DNA of 64,000 nt from assembly GCF_028595325.1 (NCBI RefSeq), contig NZ_JAQQXR010000001.1, positions 806,001 to 870,000 on the forward strand. The letters are read 5' to 3'. The position numbers and the translations under genes are program-made. The DNA comes from Janthinobacterium fluminis (lineage in GTDB: Bacteria; Pseudomonadota; Gammaproteobacteria; Burkholderiales; Burkholderiaceae_D). Position 1 is the first letter of the stretch. Each line of letters opens with the position of its first letter. Positions 24,924 through 35,631 of this stretch are shown here, piece after piece. The notes under the pieces were generated by a model, which did no database searches, was not told the DNA's origin, and saw nothing but the letters and a program-made list of their open reading frames with translations.

Positions 24924-24950
24924 TTGGAACATTTTCGCAAGCGCTACAAT
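24924..24950 (+). promoter_or_regulatory. Possible promoter of the cupredoxin operon
   Basis: TTGGAA (24924-24929) and TACAAT (24945-24950) are 15 bp apart, a slightly short spacer. The -10 ends 61 bp before the cupredoxin ATG. Weak evidence. Confidence 0.35.
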
Positions 24951-25011
24951 AGTCGTTCGGCGGCGCCGTCCATGCCGCCCCACCGTTAGCCAATTGAAAC
25001 AGAGCCATACG

Positions 25012-25653
25012 ATGCCGATCCCCGCCCGCCGCGCCGCACTGCTGCTCCTGTCCCTGGGCGCCGGCGCCGCCCACGCCTCCGGCATCGCCGTCCAGGTGCG
25101 CGACGGCGCCGGCCAGGCGCTGGCCGACGTTGTCGTCTACGCCGAGCCGGAGGGCGCGGCGGCGCCGCGGACCATGCGCGCCGGCTCGATCGAGCAAAAG
25201 GGCTTGAAGTTCCTGCCCCTGGTGACCGTCGTGCAGACCGGCAGCAGCGTGGCCTTTCCGAACAACGACAAGGTGCGCCACCACATCTATTCTTTTTCGC
25301 CGGCCAAGAAATTCGACCAAAAGCTGTACGCGGGCATCGCCGCCAGCCCCCAGGTGTTCGACAAGGCCGGCGTCGTCGTGCTGGGCTGCAATATCCACGA
25401 CAAGATGCTGGCCTATGTCAAAGTGGTCGACACGCCGTACTTCGCCAAGACGGACGGCGCCGGCGCGGCCAGGATCGAACTGCCCGGCGGCAAATATGTG
25501 CTGAGGGCCTGGCATTTCCGCGCCGTCGGCGGCGCCGCGGCCGAGCAGGCGCTGCTGGTCAAGGGCGGCGACGCGCCCAGCCCCGCCGCGTTCACGCTGA
25601 CGCTCAAGCCGGCCGGCGCGGACGGCGATAGCGCCGCCGACGCCGGCCTCTAG
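25012..25653 (+). CDS. Exported cupredoxin-like (plastocyanin/methylamine-utilization type) protein
   Basis: A 213-residue exported protein. A signal peptide ends at 'GAGAAHASG'. The core has a His in 'VRHHIYSFS' and a 'GCNIHDKM' segment giving Cys-x2-His-x2-Met, which together form the set of ligands for a type 1 copper site. Annotation pipelines often call this family 'methylamine utilization protein', but no methylamine gene is nearby. It lies 9 bp before a GGDEF/EAL sensor, so it is probably part of a periplasmic sensing or redox unit. Confidence 0.75.
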   Translation: MPIPARRAALLLLSLGAGAAHASGIAVQVRDGAGQALADVVVYAEPEGAAAPRTMRAGSIEQKGLKFLPLVTVVQTGSSVAFPNNDKVRHHIYSFSPAKKFDQKLYAGIAASPQVFDKAGVVVLGCNIHDKMLAYVKVVDTPYFAKTDGAGAARIELPGGKYVLRAWHFRAVGGAAAEQALLVKGGDAPSPAAFTLTLKPAGADGDSAADAGL

Positions 25654-25662
25654 GGCGCGGCG

Positions 25663-28071
25663 ATGCGCTTGCCCCGCATTCGCAGTTTCCGCAGCCTGGA
25701 AAGCCGCATCGTCACGCTGTTCCTGGTCCTCATCGTCGTCGTGCAGGTGTCGGGCCTGCTGGCCATCCAGCAGGGCATTGCCAGCAATGCCCGCAACGCC
25801 ATCGGCGGCGAGCTGGACACCGGCGCCAAGGTGTTCCAGCGCCTGCTCGACCAGAATGCGCAGAAATTGCGCTTCGGCGCCAGCATCGTGGCGCGCGACA
25901 CCGCCTTCGTGGCGGCGATCGGCGGCAGCGTCGACGACGACCGCGCCACCATCGAGTCGGCGCTGGCCAACAGCGGGCTGCGCGTCAAGGCGGCGCTGAC
26001 CATGCTCGTCAGCGCCGAGGGCCGCATCCTCGTCTCGACCCACGCCGCCCAGTCGGCCGGCCTGGACCAACTGGTCGCCGGCCTGATCGAAAGGGGCGGG
26101 CAGTCCGACGGCGCCAGCGGCATCGCCATCGTCGACCGCCGCCCCTACCAGATCGTCGCCGTGCCCGTGCGGGCGCCCATCACCATCGGCTACGTCGTGA
26201 TGACCTTTCCGCTCGACCGCAATCTGGTCAAGGACATGTACGACATCTCTTCGCTGCAGGTGGCGATTTTGACGCGCGACGAGGGCGGCGTCTGGCTCGC
26301 CACGGCGACCACGCTGGCGGCGCCGGCGCTCAATCCCTTCGTCGCCGACATCCAGGGCATGCCGGGCACCCCGGCCGGCGCCTTCGACCTCGACATCGGC
26401 GGCAGCCGCTACAGCGCCCGCTTGCTGCCGATCGGCCAGGACGGCGCGCGCACGGCCAGCGTCGTGCTGGCCCGCTCGATCGACGAGGCGATGGCCGAAT
26501 ACACCAGCCTGAAACGCCGGTTGCTGGCGCTGAGCGTGGCCGGCATCGGCGTCGCTGCCGTGGCCAGCGTGCTGACGGCGAAGCGCATCGCCCAGCCGCT
26601 GAGCCAATTGGCGGCGACGGCGAAACGCCTGGAAAAGGGCGACTACAAGGGCGACATCGACGTCAGCCGCAAGGACCAGATCGGCGCGCTGGCGCGGGCC
26701 TTCAACGGCATGCGCGACGGGATCGCCAAGCGCGAGCAGGAAATCCGCCGGCTCGCTTACTGGGACCCGCTGACCAGTTTGCCGAACCGCGCCCAGTTCG
26801 TGCTGCTGCTGAACGACTCCATCGCCGAGGCGGGCAGGCGCGAGCACGCCGTGTTCGTGCTGATGATGGACCTGGACCGCTTCAAACACGTCAACGACAT
26901 CATGGGGCACAGCTTCGGCGACGCGCTGCTGCGCCAGGTGGCCCAGCGCCTGCAACTGCAGCTGGCCGCCGGCCGGCATGGCGCGGCCCAGCTGGCGCGC
27001 CTGGGCGGCGACGAATTCGCCATCCTGCTGCCGGACGCCACGCTGGAACAGGCGCGCCAGACGGCCGCGCTCATCCTCGGCGCGCTGGAAGCGCCGCTGT
27101 CGCTGGAGGAGCAGACGGTCGACATCGGCGCCGGCGTCGGCATCGCCGGCTTCCCCCTGCACGCCGGCTCCGGCGCGGCGCTGCTGAGCATGGCCGAGGT
27201 GGCGATGTACACGGCCAAGCTGCGCAACGACGGCGCCGTCGTCTACGACGCCGCGATGGACAAATCGAGCGAAAAAAGCCTGTCGCTGCTGAGCGAGCTG
27301 CGCAAGGCCATCGAGCGCGAGCAATTCCGCCTCTACGTGCAGCCCAAGCTGCTGCTGGGCAGCGGCCAGGTGGTTGGCGTCGAGGCCTTGATACGCTGGG
27401 TCCACCCGGAGCGCGGCAACGTCTTCCCCGACGAATTCATCCCCTTCGCCGAACAGACCGGCTTCATCCGCGTGCTGACGGGCTGGGTGCTGGAAAAGTC
27501 CGCCGCCCTGTGCCGCGACCTGGCGGCCCAGGGCGTGCACCTGAAGCTGTCGGTCAACCTGTCCACGCGCGACCTGCTGGACCAGCACCTGCCGCAGAAA
27601 TTCGCCGACATCCTGGCGCACCACGGCCTGGCGCCGTCCTCCTTCTGCCTGGAAATCACCGAAAGCGCCATCATGGACGACCCGGTGCGCGCCCAGCACA
27701 CGCTGGCGCGCCTGCATGCGATGGGCGTGGACTTGTCGATCGACGACTTCGGCACCGGCTACTCCTCGCTGGCCTACCTGAAGCGGCTGCCGGTGGACGA
27801 GCTGAAAATCGACAAATCCTTCGTGCTGAACATGGAGCACGACGAAGGCGACAAGAAAATCGTCCGCTCGACCATCGACCTGGGCCACAACATGGGCTTG
27901 CGCGTCGTCGCCGAGGGCATCGAAAGCGCGGCCGTATGGCGCCTGCTGGCCGAACTCGGCTGCGACCAGGGCCAGGGTTATTTCATGAGTCGGCCTATCC
28001 CCTGCGAACAATTGCCGGCCTGGCTGGTGCAATGGCAGGCGCCCGGCACGGCCCCGGCCGCCCCCGCCTAG
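25663..28071 (+). CDS. Membrane GGDEF-EAL protein with periplasmic sensor and HAMP
   Basis: An 802-residue inner membrane protein. TM1 is near residues 17-37 and a second TM near 287-306, enclosing a periplasmic sensor of Cache-like appearance. A HAMP region follows, then GGDEF with intact 'LGGDEFAIL', then EAL with 'EALIRW', 'KLSVNLS', 'LEITES', 'IDDFGTGYSSL', 'LKIDKSF', 'VVAEGIE' and 'GQGYFMS'. Both catalytic domains keep key residues, so it could make or degrade c-di-GMP. It directly follows the exported cupredoxin (9 bp), suggesting copper- or redox-linked input. Confidence 0.88.
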   Translation: MRLPRIRSFRSLESRIVTLFLVLIVVVQVSGLLAIQQGIASNARNAIGGELDTGAKVFQRLLDQNAQKLRFGASIVARDTAFVAAIGGSVDDDRATIESALANSGLRVKAALTMLVSAEGRILVSTHAAQSAGLDQLVAGLIERGGQSDGASGIAIVDRRPYQIVAVPVRAPITIGYVVMTFPLDRNLVKDMYDISSLQVAILTRDEGGVWLATATTLAAPALNPFVADIQGMPGTPAGAFDLDIGGSRYSARLLPIGQDGARTASVVLARSIDEAMAEYTSLKRRLLALSVAGIGVAAVASVLTAKRIAQPLSQLAATAKRLEKGDYKGDIDVSRKDQIGALARAFNGMRDGIAKREQEIRRLAYWDPLTSLPNRAQFVLLLNDSIAEAGRREHAVFVLMMDLDRFKHVNDIMGHSFGDALLRQVAQRLQLQLAAGRHGAAQLARLGGDEFAILLPDATLEQARQTAALILGALEAPLSLEEQTVDIGAGVGIAGFPLHAGSGAALLSMAEVAMYTAKLRNDGAVVYDAAMDKSSEKSLSLLSELRKAIEREQFRLYVQPKLLLGSGQVVGVEALIRWVHPERGNVFPDEFIPFAEQTGFIRVLTGWVLEKSAALCRDLAAQGVHLKLSVNLSTRDLLDQHLPQKFADILAHHGLAPSSFCLEITESAIMDDPVRAQHTLARLHAMGVDLSIDDFGTGYSSLAYLKRLPVDELKIDKSFVLNMEHDEGDKKIVRSTIDLGHNMGLRVVAEGIESAAVWRLLAELGCDQGQGYFMSRPIPCEQLPAWLVQWQAPGTAPAAPA

Positions 28072-28264
28072 CGCCGGCGCGGCCGCCGCGCCGAATAAAA
28101 TACGGCATTGCAGCTTTATAAATGTGCTTTAAAAGTCACAATCCGCGCTATGATTTCATCGGCGAAAGAAGTGGTCGGACTCCCTCCCACCGCATCCTGT
28201 CCAGTCACGGCGGCGCCGGCCCGGCGCCGCCATCCCGACCTGCATCTCGATGAACGGAACACCC

Positions 28265-30439
<2,175 letters not shown>

Positions 30440-30459
30440 GTCGGGAAGTATCGAAAAGG

Positions 30460-30490
30460 GGCGGGCGGATACATCGCCCGCCTTTTTTTT
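30460..30490 (+). terminator. Rho-independent terminator after the prolyl oligopeptidase gene
   Basis: An 8-bp GC stem (GGCGGGCG at 30460-30467, CGCCCGCC at 30475-30482), a 7-nt loop and eight T's. Confidence 0.9.
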
Positions 30491-30610
30491 GTCTTGCCTT
30501 GCCGTGAAAGCGTAGCGCGCCGGCCGTCCCCCAGGGGGCGTCTGCGGCTGGTCCGGGGCGCGGCTTGCCGGTATTTTCTTTCCGCTCCTGTCAAAATACC
30601 GTTTTTTCTC

Positions 30611-30641
30611 TTGATCCTGACCTTACGTCAGGACGTACGCT
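30611..30641 (+). promoter_or_regulatory. MerR-type promoter with 19-bp spacer and operator dyad
   Basis: TTGATC (30611-30616) and TACGCT (30636-30641) are separated by 19 bp, the stretched spacer typical of MerR-controlled promoters. An interrupted dyad CCTGAC-N5-GTCAGG (30616-30632) fills the spacer. The downstream gene encodes a MerR-family protein, so autoregulation is likely. Confidence 0.7.
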
Positions 30642-30663
30642 GGTTTGCATGGAGGAAGTGACG

Positions 30664-32553
30664 ATGCTGCTGAAAATTGGTGAACTCGCAAAACGGGCCG
30701 GACTGACCGTCCGCACCCTGCATCACTACGACAGTATCGGCTTGCTGACTCCATCCGTGCGCTCCGATAAGGGTTTCAGGTTGTACAACCAGGACGACGT
30801 GGTGCGGCTGCACCGCATCCACACCCTCAAGCAACTGGGGTGCTCCCTGGCCGACATCGGCGCGCTGCTGGACGAGGCTGGCCTCTCGCCGATCGACGTC
30901 ATCACCCACCAGATCGCCGCAATCGACGAGCAGGTTCAGCGTGGGCAAAGACTGGGAAAGCGCCTTCGGCACATGCTGAAGGAACTCTCCGACGGGCGGG
31001 ATACCAGCATCGCCGATTGGCTCACGATTCTGGAGAAAATGACAATGTACGAAAAGTATTTTTCAAGCAGCGAGCTGGACGCCCTGCGCGCGCGCAAGGA
31101 CGAAGGCGGCAAAGCGACGGACAGCGCCTGGGCGGAACTGGTTCCGCAAGTGCGCGATGCGCTCGAACAGAGGCTGCCGGCCACCGGCGTGCAGGCGCAG
31201 GCGCTGGCGCGGCGCTGGATGCAGCTGCTCGACCGGACCACGGGCGGCGACATCGGCCTGGCCATCAAACTGCAGACCATGCAAAAGAGCGAAATACGGG
31301 CGCAGCAGGGCACCGCCATCACCGAGCCGATGATGGTCTGGATACAGCAAGCCCATTCCAGCCTGCGCGCCAGCCTGTTCGCCCGCCACCTGGCGCCGGC
31401 CGAATTCGAGCAGGTCAGGCAGCGCATGGCGGCGCATGAGTCGGACTGGCATCCGCTGATTGAACAGCTGCGCCAGCAAATGAATGCCGGGGCGGGCCTC
31501 GGCGAACCGGCCGTGCAAGTGCTGGCGCGGCGCTGGGAAACGCTGTTCCGCAGTTCCTACTGCGGCGCCGACACCGTGCTGGAGGCCAAGGTGCGCGCCG
31601 CCTTTCACGCCGAGCCGGACCTGTCCAGCGGCATCGGCGTCGACGCTCCCCTGATCGCGTTCGTGCAGCAGGCCATCATGCAGCTGCATGCGCCTCAGGA
31701 CGGGGCGGCGGCCGGGCCGAAGCCGAGCGCCTACATGGTGGCGGTCCAGCGCGGCGTGCATCAACTGCTGGACGCGCCCCTGGTGTTCGACGATCCGCTC
31801 GCCTTGAAAATCCTCGGGCCGGAGGACGAGGCGTCCGTGCGCGCCAGCGCCGGGCGCTACGCCGACCCGATGTCGAAGGCGCTGCGCGCCACGCTGGTGG
31901 TGCGCAGCCGGTTGGCCGAGGACGCGTGGGCGCGCGCGGAGCAGGGCGGCGTGCGCCAGTACGTGGTGCTCGGCGCGGGCCTCGACACCTACGCCTGCCG
32001 CGGCGCGGCGCGGCCGGACAGCCGCATCTTTGAAGTCGACCTGCCCGCCACGCAGCAGTGGAAGCGCGGGCGCCTGCGCGCCGCCGGCATGGCCGAACCG
32101 GATGGGCTAAGCTTCGTGGCGCTCGATTTCAAGCGCTCGACGCTGGCCGCGGGGTTGGCCGAGGCCGGCTTCCGCCACGACCAGCCGGCGTTCTTTTCCT
32201 GCCTGGGCGTGACGATGTACCTGGAACAGGAAGAGGTTTACGACACCTTGCGCTTCATCGCGGCGGGCGCGGCGGGCGGCGGCGTGGTCTTCGACTACGG
32301 CGCCGATCCCGACCTGCTGGGACCGATGGAGCGCACCGCCCTGCAGATGATGACGTCCAAGGCGGCCGAGCGCGGCGAAACGTGGAAAAGCTACTTCGAT
32401 CCGGCGGCGCTGGACCGGACGCTGCGCGAGATCGGCTTCGCCGAAGTGGACAGCTTCAGCCCGCAGCAATTGAACGAGCGCTACCTGTCCGGGCGCCAGG
32501 ATGGCTTGAAAGTGGGCTTCGTCACACGCCTGGCGCACGCCAGGGTGTGCTGA
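30664..32553 (+). CDS. MerR regulator fused to TipAS-like domains and a SAM methyltransferase
   Basis: A 629-residue multidomain protein. Residues 1-70 are a MerR winged HTH ('LLKIGELAKRAGLTVRTLHH'). Residues 75-115 form a linking helix. 'MYEKYFSSSELDAL' (128-141) opens a TipAS-like effector domain, and a second, related helical unit seems to follow at about 231-342. From about 352 the protein has the opening of TIGR00027/PPM1-type methyltransferases ('VQRGVHQLLDAPLVFDDPLA'), with SAM motif I 'VVLGAGLDTYA' at 434-444. The ATG at 30664 has GGAGGA seven bases upstream, favouring it over 30649. The substrate is unknown. No separate stop or frameshift interrupts the fusion. Confidence 0.85.
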   Translation: MLLKIGELAKRAGLTVRTLHHYDSIGLLTPSVRSDKGFRLYNQDDVVRLHRIHTLKQLGCSLADIGALLDEAGLSPIDVITHQIAAIDEQVQRGQRLGKRLRHMLKELSDGRDTSIADWLTILEKMTMYEKYFSSSELDALRARKDEGGKATDSAWAELVPQVRDALEQRLPATGVQAQALARRWMQLLDRTTGGDIGLAIKLQTMQKSEIRAQQGTAITEPMMVWIQQAHSSLRASLFARHLAPAEFEQVRQRMAAHESDWHPLIEQLRQQMNAGAGLGEPAVQVLARRWETLFRSSYCGADTVLEAKVRAAFHAEPDLSSGIGVDAPLIAFVQQAIMQLHAPQDGAAAGPKPSAYMVAVQRGVHQLLDAPLVFDDPLALKILGPEDEASVRASAGRYADPMSKALRATLVVRSRLAEDAWARAEQGGVRQYVVLGAGLDTYACRGAARPDSRIFEVDLPATQQWKRGRLRAAGMAEPDGLSFVALDFKRSTLAAGLAEAGFRHDQPAFFSCLGVTMYLEQEEVYDTLRFIAAGAAGGGVVFDYGADPDLLGPMERTALQMMTSKAAERGETWKSYFDPAALDRTLREIGFAEVDSFSPQQLNERYLSGRQDGLKVGFVTRLAHARVC

Positions 32554-32623
32554 GGGGCGGCGCGGACAAGTCGGCGCAGGCGCGGGGCCGGACCCGCCGG
32601 GCCCGGCCCTTGGCGCTGCCCGC

Positions 32624-33199
32624 CTAGCGGTGTATCACCACCAGCAGCGCCTTCGCCTCGGCCTTGCCGGCGTTGCGGATCGCGTGAGGCTGGTCGGCCG
32701 GATAGCGCGCCGTCCCGCCCACTTTCACCTTGCGCTTGTCGCTGCCGACCTCCAGCTCCATCGAGCCGTGCAACAGCGTCAAATGTTCGGTCGTGCCGGG
32801 GTCGTGCGGCTGCGACACCAGCTCGCCGCCCGGCGCCAGCGTCAATTCATACCACTCGTACTTACCCGCCAGCTCCATCGGCCCGAGAATGCGCAGCACA
32901 TAACCGGCATGGTCGCCGGGCAGGGTGGGGGTTTCGTGCGCGTCGAGCACGCGTATCGTCTCGACGCTCTTCTCCGCGCTCGACAGCAGCTCGCCGATGG
33001 CCACCCCCAGCGCATTCGCCAGCCGCCACGTGATGGCGATGGTCGGATTCGCCTTTTCCCGCTCGATCTGCGACAGCATCGACTTCGACACCCCGGCGAT
33101 GCGCGACAAATCCTCCAGGGTCAGGCCGCGCGCCAGGCGCAGCCGTTGCAAGGTGGCGCCCACTTCGGGCGGGGAACTGGTCGAAACGGTAGTTTTCAT
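32624..33199 (-). CDS. XRE-cupin transcriptional regulator
   Basis: A 191-residue regulator with an XRE HTH ('GLTLEDLSRIAGVSKSMLSQ', about residues 25-44) and a C-terminal cupin ('EHLTLLHGSMELEVG', 'RYPADQPHAIRNAG'). This architecture commonly senses a small metabolite. It is divergent from kbl-tdh-sdaA with a 193-bp gap. It is the obvious local regulator of threonine degradation; the ligand could be an amino acid or a derivative. No clear operator repeat was found by eye in 33200-33392. Confidence 0.85.
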   Translation of the reverse strand: MKTTVSTSSPPEVGATLQRLRLARGLTLEDLSRIAGVSKSMLSQIEREKANPTIAITWRLANALGVAIGELLSSAEKSVETIRVLDAHETPTLPGDHAGYVLRILGPMELAGKYEWYELTLAPGGELVSQPHDPGTTEHLTLLHGSMELEVGSDKRKVKVGGTARYPADQPHAIRNAGKAEAKALLVVIHR

Positions 33200-33392
33200 C
33201 TAAGAGGTGCTTGCAAAGTTCAATAGGCTTGGGTAATATCCATTATATTGAATTCGAGTTCGACATAACGGATTTCATCGGTGCTGTTGGAAATGAGTGT
33301 AAACTCGTCAGGACAACACTGCGCAGCTACGGTACAGCATAGCGAGACAATCGGTCAAGCGGCCGCAAAAACCAACAGACAAGAGGGTAATA

Positions 33393-34607
33393 ATGAGCGA
33401 GCACACCAAGAACACATTCTTCAGCGGACTGCAGCAGAACCTGGACACGCTGCGCGAGCAGGGCCTGTACAAGCCGGAGCGCGTGATCGCCTCGCGCCAG
33501 GGCGCCGAAGTGGTCTGCGACGACGGCCGCACCCTCATCAATATGTGCGCCAACAACTACCTGGGCCTGTCCGGCGACCTGCAAACCCAGCAGGCGTCGA
33601 TCGCCGCGACCGAGAAATACGGCTACGGCCTGTCGTCGGTGCGCTTCATCTGCGGCACCCAGACCGTGCACAAGGAACTTGAACAAGCCATTTCCAGCTT
33701 CCTCGGCACCGAAGACACGATACTGTACGCGGCCGCCTTCGACGCCAACGGCGGCGTCTTCGAGCCGCTGTTCGACGAGCAGGACGCGATCATCTCCGAC
33801 GCCCTGAACCACGCCTCCATCATCGACGGCATCCGCCTGTGCAAGGCCGGCCGCTACCGCTACCTGCACAACGACATGGCCGACCTGGAAGTGCAGCTGC
33901 AGGCCGCCGTCGCCGCCGGCAAGCGCCACAAGGTCATCGTCACCGACGGCGTGTTCTCGATGGACGGCACCATCGCCCAGCTCGACAAGATCTGCGACCT
34001 GGCCGACCAGTACGACGCCCTCGTCATGATCGACGAATGCCACGCCTCCGGCTTCATGGGCGCGACCGGGCGCGGCACCCACGAGCACCACAAGGTGATG
34101 GGCCGCATCGACATCATCACCGGCACGCTGGGCAAGGCCCTGGGCGGCGCGATGGGCGGCTTCACCTCGGCGCGCAAGGAAGTGATCAACACGCTGCGCC
34201 AGAAATCGCGCCCTTACCTGTTCTCCAACACCCTGGCGCCGTCGATCGCCGGCGCCTCGCTGTCGGTGCTCGAACGGCTGGCGAAATCGACCGAACTGCG
34301 CGATCGCCTGCATGAAAACACCGCCTTCTTCCGCAGCGAAATCGAACGCATCGGCTTCACCATCAAGCCGGGCAGCCACCCGGTCGTGCCGGTGATGCTG
34401 TTCGACGCGCCGGTGGCGCAGCGCTTCGCCGCCCGCCTGTACGAACTGGGCGTGCTGGTCACCGGCTTCTTCTATCCGGTGGTGCCGATGGGCCAGGCGC
34501 GCGTGCGCGTCCAGCTGTCGGCCGCGCACAGCCGCGAACAACTGGTCAAGGTGCTGGCGGCATTCGAACAGGCGGGGCGTGAACTTGGCCTGCTGAAGAC
34601 TCAATAA
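33393..34607 (+). CDS. kbl: Glycine C-acetyltransferase (2-amino-3-ketobutyrate CoA ligase)
   Basis: A 404-residue PLP enzyme of the alpha-oxoamine synthase family. The N-terminus 'NTFFSGLQQNLDTLREQGLY' and 'NMCANNYLGLSGD' match KBL. The PLP lysine is Lys248 in 'TGTLGKALGGAMGG'. It splits 2-amino-3-ketobutyrate with CoA into glycine and acetyl-CoA, the second step of threonine degradation. It is the first gene of kbl-tdh-sdaA, 24 bp before tdh. The length equals the family norm of about 400. Confidence 0.95.
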   Translation: MSEHTKNTFFSGLQQNLDTLREQGLYKPERVIASRQGAEVVCDDGRTLINMCANNYLGLSGDLQTQQASIAATEKYGYGLSSVRFICGTQTVHKELEQAISSFLGTEDTILYAAAFDANGGVFEPLFDEQDAIISDALNHASIIDGIRLCKAGRYRYLHNDMADLEVQLQAAVAAGKRHKVIVTDGVFSMDGTIAQLDKICDLADQYDALVMIDECHASGFMGATGRGTHEHHKVMGRIDIITGTLGKALGGAMGGFTSARKEVINTLRQKSRPYLFSNTLAPSIAGASLSVLERLAKSTELRDRLHENTAFFRSEIERIGFTIKPGSHPVVPVMLFDAPVAQRFAARLYELGVLVTGFFYPVVPMGQARVRVQLSAAHSREQLVKVLAAFEQAGRELGLLKTQ

Positions 34608-34631
34608 ATAACAACATCGGGAAGAATCAAT

Positions 34632-35594
34632 ATGGAACGCATCTTAGTCATCGGCGCCAACGGCCAAATCGGCAGCGAACTGGTGGGCGCGCTGGCCGCG
34701 CAGCACGGCGCGCAAAACGTCATCGCGGGCGACATCGGCGCCGCCAACGTCTACAACGCGGCGCGCTACACCCGCCTCGACGTCCTCGACAAAGCCGGCC
34801 TGGCCGCGCTGGTCGCGCAAGAAGGCATCACCCAGGTCTACCAACTGGCGGCGCTGCTGTCGGCCACCGGCGAACAGGCGCCGCTGAAAGCCTGGACCCT
34901 GAACATGGACGGCCTGCTCAACATCCTCGAAGTGGCGCGCGAGCGCGGCGAAATCGGCAAGCCGCTGCGCATCTTCTGGCCCTCGTCGATCGCCGCCTTC
35001 GGCCCGAACACGCCGCAGGCGAACACGCCGCAAATGACGGTGATGGACCCGACCACGATCTACGGCATCAGCAAGCTGGCTGGCGAACGCCTGTGCGAAT
35101 ACTACTTCAGCAAGTACGGCGTCGACGTGCGCAGCATCCGCTACCCCGGCATCATCAGCTACAAATCGCCACCGGGCGGCGGCACCACCGACTACGCCAT
35201 CGCCATCTTCCACGCGGCGCTGCGCGGCGAACGCTACGAATGCTTCCTCGGCCCGCAGACCGCGCTGCCGATGATCTACATGCCCGACGCGATCCGCGCA
35301 ACCATAGAATTAATGGACGCGCCGCCGGCCCAAATCAAGATACGTTCGGCATATAATGTGGCCGGCTTGTCATTCAACCCGGAGCAACTGGCCGGCGCCA
35401 TCGCCCAGCAAGTGCCTGACTTCAAAATCAGTTACAAGCCGGACAGCCGCCAGGCGATCGCCGACAGCTGGCCGCAAAGCCTGGACGACGCCCAAGCGGC
35501 GGCGGACTGGGGCTGGAAAGCGCACATCGGCCTGCAGCAACTGGTCACCGACATGCTGGCAAACATAGACGTCAATCTGGCCAAGGCGGCCTGA
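34632..35594 (+). CDS. SDR-type L-threonine 3-dehydrogenase
   Basis: A 320-residue short-chain dehydrogenase/epimerase-like protein. The NAD loop is 'VIGANGQIGSELV' and the active-site pair is Tyr144/Lys148 in 'TTIYGISKLAG'. The sequence 'RYPGIISYKSPPGGGTTDYA' is diagnostic of SDR-type threonine dehydrogenases. It oxidises L-threonine to 2-amino-3-ketobutyrate, feeding kbl. It is unrelated to zinc-type Tdh. A gap of 37 bp separates it from sdaA. Confidence 0.92.
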   Translation: MERILVIGANGQIGSELVGALAAQHGAQNVIAGDIGAANVYNAARYTRLDVLDKAGLAALVAQEGITQVYQLAALLSATGEQAPLKAWTLNMDGLLNILEVARERGEIGKPLRIFWPSSIAAFGPNTPQANTPQMTVMDPTTIYGISKLAGERLCEYYFSKYGVDVRSIRYPGIISYKSPPGGGTTDYAIAIFHAALRGERYECFLGPQTALPMIYMPDAIRATIELMDAPPAQIKIRSAYNVAGLSFNPEQLAGAIAQQVPDFKISYKPDSRQAIADSWPQSLDDAQAAADWGWKAHIGLQQLVTDMLANIDVNLAKAA

Positions 35595-35631
35595 TATGGA
35601 CACAACAAATATAATATAAAGAGACAACACC

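Noticed and set aside
22939-25011. In-frame upstream extension of the cupredoxin gene
   Set aside because: It runs antisense through the EAL-CBS-GGDEF gene; the signal peptide at 25012 marks the true start.
24859-28032. 1057-codon minus-strand open frame over the GGDEF-EAL gene
   Set aside because: The real gene on the plus strand has complete GGDEF and EAL motifs; the antisense frame is a composition artefact.
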